Source: a virus. From it: a stretch of DNA of 36,924 nt. Shown one piece after another: positions 31,433 to 36,924 of the stretch. The position numbers and the translations under genes were made by a program. The stretch covers positions 1 through 36,924 of IMG/VR virus record IMGVR_UViG_3300030508_000011. One strand, given 5' to 3'. How positions within the stretch are numbered: position 1 is the first letter of the stretch; the number at the start of each line of letters is the position of its first letter. Under the pieces are notes generated by a model. That model was not told where the DNA came from. It was given only the letters and a program-made list of their open reading frames with translations, and did not search any database.

Positions 31433-34304
31433 ATATATTATTCCATTGCTTTTATTATGCTCAATTTCTGAAGCTCAGACGTTCACAAAGGGGAATAACC
31501 TTTATGAAGTACCTGTATCGATAGCTACGGCGGCGAGCACAACTACGCTTACCTGTCTATCTGATAAGAACGAGCAATTCACTGGGTCCACAACTCAGTC
31601 GGTTGTTTTGCCTGCGGCAACAGCTTCTGGATGTTTGGTTGGCAGAACATTTTATATTTCAAATCGTTCAACTGGGACTATCACGATAAAATATAATGAT
31701 TCGTCGACAGCTCTAACATTGCTCGGCGGAAATCAGGCTTATTTCATTCTAGAGGCTAATGGCACGAGTAATGGAACATGGGATATTGGAGGCACACAGG
31801 CTCCTCTCGCAATGGGGACAGTTGGTTCATCTCCGAATGCAAATGCGGGAGTTATTTCTGCTGGTGTTCTGACTCTAGAGCCAGCAGATGCGACTCATCC
31901 TGGAGTTTTCACCGCCATTGCTCAGGCTCTCGGTGGGAATAAGACCCTTACTGGGAATCTCAACATCACTCCTACCGGAACGACGGATGTTATTCTGACT
32001 CTGAATCAAATGACGAGTGGTACGGGAAATGCTTTTGAATATTATGATCAATTCGGCGCTCGTCAGGCTTATCTGACGGCGGCTGGATCGTTTTACACCA
32101 ATGCGTATGTACAGCCCGGTGGCCTTCGCATGAATGGATTGACTTATCCAAATACTATCTATAATAGCGGTAATCCTATTTCGATTACTACGACAGCTGG
32201 AAATGGTATTGCGATTGATACATCAGGTAATACTGTAACAACCGGCACCGCTACTGTCGGCACTTCAATTATTCTTGCTGGCTCATCTTCTGGAACGGTT
32301 GGTTTTTCAGCTCCAGCCGCCGCAGGCTCAACTCTCTACACGCTGCCTGCCGCAGATGGCAGTGCCAATCAATGTCTCGCTACGAATGCTTCTCATGTCC
32401 TTTCATGGATCACACCTGCTGGTACTGGAATCACCGCATTGACTGGTGGAGTAACTGCTTCAGGATCTGGGAGCGTAACGGCTACAGTTGTGACCAATGC
32501 CAATCTTACCGGACCAATTACTTCGGTTGGCAACGCGACTTCTATCGCATCTCAAACTGGAACTGGTACAACTTTTGTCATGAATACCGCTCCGACGATG
32601 ACCAACCCTGTCGTCGGCACGCAATTATCAAGCGACAACAGCACAAAGGCCGCATCGACAGCTTATGTGCAAACAGCTCTCGCACAATTAAATCCTGCCG
32701 CTGCCGTCGTTGCTGCATCGACGGCTAACGTCGCGGGAACCTATACGAATGCCGTGAGTGGTGTTTGTATAGGGGATACGTTCACAACTACGGCCACTAC
32801 TGCATTTGCTCTTGATGGGCAAAGTCCCGCAGTTGGAGCTCGCGTATTATTGAAGAATCAAACCTCTACTTTTCAAGATGGCATTTGGGTTTTAACAACC
32901 CAGGCTGTTGGAAGTGTATCCGGTGCAATTCTAACGAGAGCCTTAGATTTCGACTCCTCGGCAGATATTAATGCTGGGTCTATTGTTCCGGTTGTAAGTG
33001 GAACCGTGAATGCCGGATCATCATGGTATCAAACGGCAACAGTTACAACATGCAATACCGACGCGCAGACATGGATTCAGTTTCAGGCAGCGTCATCTTC
33101 GTATTTACTCGCGGCAAATAACCTGTCTGATGTCGCGACAAAAGCAACTGCCTTCAACAATATTTCACCAATGACGACTGGTGGAGATATTATCTATGGC
33201 GGAGCAAGTGGCGCAGGAGCTCGTTTGGCGAACGGATCTTCTGGGCAGGTTCTGACGTCGGCTGGCGGAACAAGCGCTCCGACATGGTCGTCTGCTCCCG
33301 CTCCTGTTGGTGTTGTAGCAAGAAATTATCTCATCAATGGTGGATTCGATCTTTGGCAGCGTGGGACATCGTTCACTGCCAGCGGCGCAACATCGGTCCA
33401 GGGGCAAACAGCAGATCGATGGGTGTCTTCTGGTGTTGGCGCCACATCTGTCGTTACTACGACTCAAACAGCAGGTGTTGTTGCTGGATCTCGTTTTGGA
33501 GCCCAAGTTAAAATTACAACAGCTCCAGGATCTTTTGGAAGCTTCGGTCCATTCTTCGCGCAATTTGCCGAGAATATTGTCTCAATCCAAAGTCTGTATA
33601 ACACGCCAATTTCAGGTTCTGCATATGTAAAGGCGTTAGGAAATACTAATCAGGTTTCAATTTCAGCGGCGTATAATACGAGTTTATCAAGCAGTCTCGC
33701 AAACGCATCTGCGATTTCACTTATAACCTGCGCAGTCAATACTTCAACGTTCACTCTCTGTAGCTTCACTAACCAAACGACAAGCACGAGCCCTACTACT
33801 TCTGGAGTAGTAGGTCTAGAAATTGTCGGATCGGGAGCTAGCTCCGGTCACGTTACAGACCTAAACAATGGGTTCATCGTCGAACAAGCAATGCTTAATA
33901 CGGGGACGACTGCTGCGACTTTTGTGAGAGCCGGTGCGAACTTCGAAGACGAGGTTCATATGGCGCAACGATTCTACGAGAAGACTTTTGATCTAACTGT
34001 AAATCCAGGGACATCAACAGATAACGGAGCAATTACATTCACTGTAAACGGCCTAACAAGTACCTCTGGTCGGACCGAAGAGAATACATGGGATTACAAG
34101 GTAACAAAACTTCAAAACGGAACAGTTACGACATATGACGGAGCCGGCGCTTCTGGAAAAGTAACAACAGAAGCCGGCAACGGAATTACTTCTGGTACAG
34201 AGCATCAAGGAACTAATTCTGTATCTATTTATACGAATCCAAATACAGGTACAGCAGCTTCAATGGCTCTTAAGTTTCATGCAACGTGTGATGCGGAGTT
34301 TTAA
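31425..34304 (+). CDS. Long tail fibre with signal peptide and C-terminal binding domain
   Basis: The start at ATG 31425 gives MFKYIIPLLLLCSISEA followed by QTFTKGNN, a clear Sec-type signal; the frame upstream lies inside the previous gene. The 959-aa protein has a Thr/Ser/Gly/Ala-rich shaft (SSGTVGFSAPAAAGSTLYTL) and a fibre motif NSTKAASTAYVQTALAQL. A beta domain follows (VLLKNQTSTFQDGIWVLTTQ). From about residue 633, NYLINGGFDLWQRGTSF starts a carbohydrate-binding-like module often found at phage fibre tips. It should bind the host receptor. The signal peptide is unexpected for a virion fibre. Confidence 0.8.
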   Translation: MFKYIIPLLLLCSISEAQTFTKGNNLYEVPVSIATAASTTTLTCLSDKNEQFTGSTTQSVVLPAATASGCLVGRTFYISNRSTGTITIKYNDSSTALTLLGGNQAYFILEANGTSNGTWDIGGTQAPLAMGTVGSSPNANAGVISAGVLTLEPADATHPGVFTAIAQALGGNKTLTGNLNITPTGTTDVILTLNQMTSGTGNAFEYYDQFGARQAYLTAAGSFYTNAYVQPGGLRMNGLTYPNTIYNSGNPISITTTAGNGIAIDTSGNTVTTGTATVGTSIILAGSSSGTVGFSAPAAAGSTLYTLPAADGSANQCLATNASHVLSWITPAGTGITALTGGVTASGSGSVTATVVTNANLTGPITSVGNATSIASQTGTGTTFVMNTAPTMTNPVVGTQLSSDNSTKAASTAYVQTALAQLNPAAAVVAASTANVAGTYTNAVSGVCIGDTFTTTATTAFALDGQSPAVGARVLLKNQTSTFQDGIWVLTTQAVGSVSGAILTRALDFDSSADINAGSIVPVVSGTVNAGSSWYQTATVTTCNTDAQTWIQFQAASSSYLLAANNLSDVATKATAFNNISPMTTGGDIIYGGASGAGARLANGSSGQVLTSAGGTSAPTWSSAPAPVGVVARNYLINGGFDLWQRGTSFTASGATSVQGQTADRWVSSGVGATSVVTTTQTAGVVAGSRFGAQVKITTAPGSFGSFGPFFAQFAENIVSIQSLYNTPISGSAYVKALGNTNQVSISAAYNTSLSSSLANASAISLITCAVNTSTFTLCSFTNQTTSTSPTTSGVVGLEIVGSGASSGHVTDLNNGFIVEQAMLNTGTTAATFVRAGANFEDEVHMAQRFYEKTFDLTVNPGTSTDNGAITFTVNGLTSTSGRTEENTWDYKVTKLQNGTVTTYDGAGASGKVTTEAGNGITSGTEHQGTNSVSIYTNPNTGTAASMALKFHATCDAEF

Positions 34305-34511
34305 ATGAGCGAAAAAGATGAGCTAGAGGCATATTTCAGAGCTCAGACGAATATCAGGCTAGCTTCTATTGAAGAGAAGATGGAATCACATTTTGAAAAA
34401 ATAAACGCTAAGCTAGATCGGTCTATAGGATTTGAGAAGATGATAATCGGCGGATCAGTCGCAGTTAGTACAATTGTATCAATCGCAATAGCAATTTTAT
34501 TTGGAAGATGA
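34305..34511 (+). CDS. Holin-like protein (XhlA-type layout)
   Basis: The 68-aa protein has a charged coiled-coil N-terminus (ELEAYFRAQTNIRLASIEEK, ESHFEKINAKLDRSI) followed by one C-terminal membrane helix (MIIGGSVAVSTIVSIAIAIL) and a final Arg. This layout is that of XhlA-type holin-associated proteins. GGAG lies 6 bases upstream. It is 26 kb from the endolysin gene but in the same late unit, so it could control release of the muramidase. The sequence supports membrane anchoring; a holin role is inferred. Confidence 0.65.
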   Translation: MSEKDELEAYFRAQTNIRLASIEEKMESHFEKINAKLDRSIGFEKMIIGGSVAVSTIVSIAIAILFGR

Positions 34512-34519
34512 GGAACTAA

Positions 34520-35032
34520 ATGTCATTACCTGCAATTCTCCCAGCGACGTCTCGGCAAATCCCTGATCATTCCATCTTTGATTACTACAACAAACAGACA
34601 TACCTAGGTAATCAATATTCAGCATCTCTGACGACTACGGTAGGAACGTCGGAATTACCTATACTTCTTTTAAGAAGTGTAAGCACGAGTCTCGCGCTGT
34701 TTCAAAATCTTTTGAACGTGGTTTCTTTGACTGCATCAAACAATGTTGTTATCAAAGTTTACGTTAATCCAACGGTAACTGGTAACGGCACACCTTTGAG
34801 TCCTGTTAATAATCGTGTGGCTTACGGAAACAACTCTAAAGGACTTCTAACAAGTGCGCCTTCTGTAAGTGCTAATGGAACATTAGTTAATATTATATCT
34901 AGTCAGTCTCTTATAAACGCTCAATCAAATATTTTGACCGTTCTAGATAATGCGCAATCTCTTTTGGTAACCGCTACTGCATCATCAGCATCTACTTCTG
35001 TCGAGACATTACTTGGCTGGTACGAGCTATGA
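34520..35032 (+). CDS. Virion protein, beta-rich, last gene of the rightward unit
   Basis: The protein has 170 aa. Segments such as VVIKVYVNPTVTGNGTPLSP and NNRVAYGNNSKGLLTSAPSV fit a small family of phage structural proteins encoded next to fibres. It is neutral and beta-rich, with ELPILLLRSVSTSLALFQNL as a hydrophobic strand region. GAGGAA precedes the ATG. The gene ends 3 bp from the end of the convergent nuclease gene, with no room for a terminator between them. Confidence 0.68.
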   Translation: MSLPAILPATSRQIPDHSIFDYYNKQTYLGNQYSASLTTTVGTSELPILLLRSVSTSLALFQNLLNVVSLTASNNVVIKVYVNPTVTGNGTPLSPVNNRVAYGNNSKGLLTSAPSVSANGTLVNIISSQSLINAQSNILTVLDNAQSLLVTATASSASTSVETLLGWYEL

Positions 35033-35035
35033 GAT

Positions 35036-35374
35036 TCATTCCTTATTACCAACGGTATCGACAGTCCATTGTCCTGCCTTAAGGCGTGCAATCTTAAAAA
35101 TGAATGGAAACATTTCTGCGGCGACTTTCATGCGAACGTTGCTAGCGTCTCGCATGAATCCCTTTACTTCATGAATTTCCAAGGTTCGATCTTTCTTCAT
35201 GACAGCAAAGTCAGGTGTCCAGTTTGTATTATCAGCTAGGCGAAAGCGAATTCCCTCAAATTTGAACCATACAACTTCTGGATCAAACGCTAATTTGTCA
35301 GCATATTTCGCCTCTGTTCGGTTCATTTGACCATATTTAAGGCGACCCAATGCTGTATCTTTAAATCTCATCAT
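35036..35374 (-). CDS. DUF1064-like nuclease (PD-D/ExK type)
   Basis: The protein has 112 aa. Glu22 precedes the motif TPDFAVMKKDRTLEIHEVKG, where Asp55, Glu69 and Lys71 form a PD-(D/E)xK active site. The surrounding FEGIRFRLADNTNWTPDF is typical of the DUF1064 group, small phage nucleases suspected to resolve branched DNA or help packaging. A six-G run precedes two adjacent ATG codons (35374 and 35371); the second has better spacing. It is the last gene of the leftward unit on the circle, although nucleases of this sort usually lie near replication genes. Confidence 0.82.
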   Translation of the reverse strand: MMRFKDTALGRLKYGQMNRTEAKYADKLAFDPEVVWFKFEGIRFRLADNTNWTPDFAVMKKDRTLEIHEVKGFMRDASNVRMKVAAEMFPFIFKIARLKAGQWTVDTVGNKE

Positions 35375-35405
35375 CCCCCCATCGAAGCATATCGAACGAT
35401 GTCAC
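35361..35405 (-). CDS. Minicistron, 14 codons, coupled to the upstream gene
   Basis: The GTG at 35403-35405 overlaps the TGA of the membrane protein gene (GTGA), and the TAA lies 14 bp inside the nuclease gene. The peptide would be MTSFDMLRWGDDEI. Its codons include the G-rich ribosome binding site of the nuclease gene. It resembles the three other tiny coupled frames at 523, 740 and 1415. Confidence 0.35.
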   Translation of the reverse strand: MTSFDMLRWGDDEI

Positions 35406-35602
35406 GTCCACCATCCGAGTAAGGCGGCCGCATACGCAAATGCAGCCAAACAGAACACAAATATTTCGGGTGTCGGATCCCAATGTTGATGGTTCTCTTT
35501 GCCAAGAGCGCCAGTGCCTAAAAACATGAATAATCCAGGCGGAACGAACCATCGCATGAATGACCAAATATCGCAAAAGACTGCGGACCAATGTTCATTC
35601 AT
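35402..35602 (-). CDS. Small two-span membrane protein
   Basis: The 66-aa protein has two hydrophobic stretches, MRWFVPPGLFMFLGTGALG (about 16-34) and EIFVFCLAAFAYAAALLGWW (about 46-65). They are joined by a short polar loop (KENHQHWDPTP). This is a small hairpin membrane protein, the layout of class II holins and of some host-modifying early proteins. It is in the leftward block away from the endolysin, so an early membrane role or a second holin are both open. A purine-rich GGGAGAG lies rather far upstream of the ATG. Confidence 0.62.
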   Translation of the reverse strand: MNEHWSAVFCDIWSFMRWFVPPGLFMFLGTGALGKENHQHWDPTPEIFVFCLAAFAYAAALLGWWT

Positions 35603-35604
35603 GT

Positions 35605-35649
35605 GAGGGCTTTCTCTCCCGTTATCTGTCTGAATGAGACAGCGTTTGG
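35605..35649. repeat. Intergenic element, copy 1 of 3, with hairpin
   Basis: Directly after the stop of the 90-aa gene, the minus strand reads TAACCAAACGCTGTCTC and continues into the exact hairpin CTGTCT-CATTC-AGACAG (plus 35626-35642). Closely similar sequence follows the stops of the next two genes upstream. No T run follows, so it is not a standard terminator. Confidence 0.55.
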
Positions 35650-35922
35650 TTATCGTTTATGGCCGTACAAAGCCTTGTACAGTTCACAATCTGGATCTAG
35701 CGGCACTGGTTTTAGTTCTCCGCTGTCGATCTTGCGTCTCAGTTCTCGTTCATATTCCCGCTCTTCTTCAGATAGAAATCCGTTCGCCTCAAGAAAGTCC
35801 AAATGACTCTCGTAGCCGCCCCTAGAAACCATAATGTTCGGGCTGTAATCACGGTCGTGCTTACGAATGCGCATATTGGCTATCAGAATCAAAACGACTG
35901 CTGCGATTATGGCGAAAAACAT
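35650..35922 (-). CDS. Membrane-anchored hypothetical protein
   Basis: The protein is 90 aa with GAGGAG just before the ATG. MFFAIIAAVVLILIANM is one N-terminal membrane helix. The remainder is charged and helical (LSEEEREYERELRRKIDSGE), placed in the cytoplasm or periplasm depending on orientation; the RIRKHDR that follows favours a cytoplasmic C-terminus. It resembles inner-membrane spanin subunits in outline only. It lies in the early leftward block, so a role in host modification is equally possible. Confidence 0.65.
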   Translation of the reverse strand: MFFAIIAAVVLILIANMRIRKHDRDYSPNIMVSRGGYESHLDFLEANGFLSEEEREYERELRRKIDSGELKPVPLDPDCELYKALYGHKR

Positions 35923-35963
35923 TTTACTCCTCGTTCGTTGTCCATGAGAGACAGAGCGTTTTG
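35923..35963. repeat. Intergenic element, copy 2 of 3
   Basis: After the stop of the 96-aa gene the minus strand reads TAACAAAACGCTCTGTCTCT, matching copy 1 apart from single insertions and changes. It leads into GAGGAG, the ribosome binding site of the membrane protein gene. Confidence 0.5.
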
Positions 35964-36254
35964 TTATTTAGTGCCGATTGCGTTTTGAATAAGGCTTATC
36001 ATCGCTCGAGCAGAGTCGTTGATGGCCGCTCCCGCATTCATACGCGCCAGGTGTTCAAATTCACGCTTTGCTCCACCTAGAGCACTCATCAAAACGTCCA
36101 TTTTCTTTTTGTCTTGTTGCCACTGCCAACGGCTCTGTTCAATCATATATGTAGTGATGAAATCAGCTTCATCATTGCCATTTTCTGGCGGTTTTTCGTG
36201 CCCAAACACCTGCCATGCTCTAATGCGAGCGGCGCTTTCATCAAACTCACTCAT
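35964..36254 (-). CDS. Hypothetical protein, helical
   Basis: The 96-aa protein begins MSEFDESAARIRAWQVFGHE, with AAGGAAT before the ATG. It is helical and charged, with WQWQQDKKKMDVLMSALGGA and KREFEHLARMNAG. It has no signal, membrane span or recognisable motif. It is flanked on both sides by copies of the intergenic element. It probably belongs to the early small-gene set; the function is unknown. Confidence 0.68.
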   Translation of the reverse strand: MSEFDESAARIRAWQVFGHEKPPENGNDEADFITTYMIEQSRWQWQQDKKKMDVLMSALGGAKREFEHLARMNAGAAINDSARAMISLIQNAIGTK

Positions 36255-36296
36255 CTGCCTATTCCTTCCGCACTCTGTCTATAGAAGTCAGCGTTG
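36255..36296. repeat. Intergenic element, copy 3 of 3 (diverged)
   Basis: After the stop of the next gene the minus strand reads TGACAACGCTGACTTC, followed by ATAGACAG. ACGCTG and AGACAG are shared with copy 1. It leads into AAGGAAT before the 96-aa gene. Confidence 0.4.
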
Positions 36297-36737
36297 TCAT
36301 TTGTTACGAATCGCGTCTGCTTTGGCTAAAGTCTCGCGAGCATTACATGGGTTTTGTCCAGCGCACCGACTGCCGCATTCAAACTTCAGCCCATCCCTCA
36401 AAACCTTATTCTCTTCCTCGAGCTTCATGAGATTTGTCGAGTAGTCGTAATGCAAACGCCCTAGAAGAGAGTCGGTCTCGCCAAGACACTTCATTTCCAG
36501 ACCAGCGATATCTGCGACTGCTCCGATATCATGTTCTTTTAAATATTCGATTATCGATTTTCCGCCTAACAGACTGACAGGAACATCCGCACCGAATCCG
36601 ACAAGGAAAAATAAATCGCATCGCAATTTGAATGCTTCATTACTCAACTCATCCTTAGCTTCGGGAGATGGCTTCTTCGCACATGCGTGGTTGTCATCAA
36701 TGCCGAATGCTCCGCAGTTATTACAACACCTATACAT
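36297..36737 (-). CDS. Cys-rich hypothetical protein
   Basis: ATG 36735-36737 is chosen, with AAAGGTGA upstream; an adjacent GTG is possible. The 146-aa protein begins MYRCCNNCGAFGIDDNHACA, a cysteine cluster (CC..C...H.C) that could bind zinc. A helical region follows (LLGRLHYDYSTNLMKLEEEN), and a second Cys group lies near the end (FECGSRCAGQNPC). No known family is recognised. Its start overlaps the stop of the junction gene (TGATG), so the coupling chain continues through the circle junction. Confidence 0.68.
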   Translation of the reverse strand: MYRCCNNCGAFGIDDNHACAKKPSPEAKDELSNEAFKLRCDLFFLVGFGADVPVSLLGGKSIIEYLKEHDIGAVADIAGLEMKCLGETDSLLGRLHYDYSTNLMKLEEENKVLRDGLKFECGSRCAGQNPCNARETLAKADAIRNK

Positions 36738-36924
36738 CACTCACCTTTCATCGCACTGGTTAGGATTTTAAAGGCTTCTTGTTGAATCATATAATCCTCA
36801 GCTTTGCCTGAATATCTAATGGCGCGATTCAAGATTCCAATTTCCTCCCTCGTCAGCACGACACAAGTCTCGCGGACATGGCGGCATCCGGCTAGGAATG
36901 CACGGGCACGGATTGCTTCTATTT
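36737..36924 (-). CDS. Hypothetical protein, 3' part of the junction gene (with duplicated end)
   Basis: This is the continuation of the leftward gene that starts at 200 on the circle. Bases 36798-36924 duplicate 1-127; the unique 3' part is 36737-36797, coding DYMIQQEAFKILTSAMKGE and the stop. The full protein has 86 aa. The frame continues smoothly through the join, which supports the circular assembly. It overlaps the next start by one base. Confidence 0.75.
   Translation of the reverse strand, partial: IEAIRARAFLAGCRHVRETCVVLTREEIGILNRAIRYSGKAEDYMIQQEAFKILTSAMKGE
36798..36924. repeat. Terminal overlap of circular assembly, right copy
   Basis: This copy is identical to 1-127 and should be removed before gene counting or coverage analysis. 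An intact reading frame runs across the join. Confidence 0.93.

Noticed and set aside
33165-33563. Long minus-strand frame opposite the fibre gene (and others at 13766, 16857, 18425)
   Set aside because: These are antisense to well-supported structural genes, show odd Arg/Ser/Cys-rich composition and have no ribosome binding sites; they are shadows.
35406-35591. Longer 76-codon frame ending at 35361
   Set aside because: Most of it is antiparallel in frame choice to the two-span membrane protein on the same strand, which has sensible membrane segments; only the last 14 codons remain of interest as a coupled minicistron.
36798-36924. Direct terminal repeat used in packaging, as in T7
   Set aside because: The length matches an assembly k-mer exactly, it lies within a small gene, and no control features surround it.

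Overview
The window is a complete, circularly assembled genome of a tailed bacteriophage with podovirus-like virion genes. The first 127 bases are repeated exactly at the end (1-127 = 36798-36924), so the unit length is 36,797 bp and one small gene is split across the junction. The virion set comprises a large terminase, a 662-aa portal, a scaffold, an HK97-type capsid protein, a head-tail adaptor, a 1,114-aa tail tube/tip-like protein and three large Ala/Gln/Gly-rich ejection-type proteins. There is no tape measure, sheath or baseplate. I see no integrase, DNA polymerase, RNA polymerase or reverse transcriptase, so the phage probably relies on host polymerases and looks lytic. The host cannot be named; a Gram-negative host is suggested, not proven, by a phage lipoprotein next to the endolysin and by Sec-type signal peptides.

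There are two divergent blocks. The leftward block runs from 6528 down to 1 and, through the circle, from 36797 down to 35036. It starts with a replication initiator, a DnaB/RecA-fold helicase, a small Xre-type regulator and a Rad52-like annealing protein with an SSB-like tail. It then continues into a long series of small unknown genes. These are packed with ATGA/GTGA overlaps, and several apparent gaps are filled by tiny open frames of 12-21 codons. The block also contains an alanine-repeat protein, a DUF3850 protein and, at its far end, a DUF1064-like nuclease.

The rightward block (6748-35032) begins unusually with the lysis group: two small amphipathic proteins, a lipoprotein and a GH25 muramidase. 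Next come a GNAT-like protein, small and large terminase, a tRNA-Asn, small pre-portal genes, portal, scaffold and capsid. A strong terminator follows the capsid gene. After it come the adaptor, tail tube, ejection and fibre genes, a holin-like gene and a last virion gene. The two blocks converge with a 3-bp gap at 35032/35036.

The 219-bp divergent control region (6529-6747) holds a plausible promoter for each direction. Each is accompanied by its own palindrome: a nested one over the rightward -10, and a 12-bp one in the leftward spacer. These are the best candidate operators for the early/late switch. Several starts were moved from the longest frame to the codon with the best ribosome binding site. 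Four tiny genes and two 56-codon genes were added from reading the spacers.
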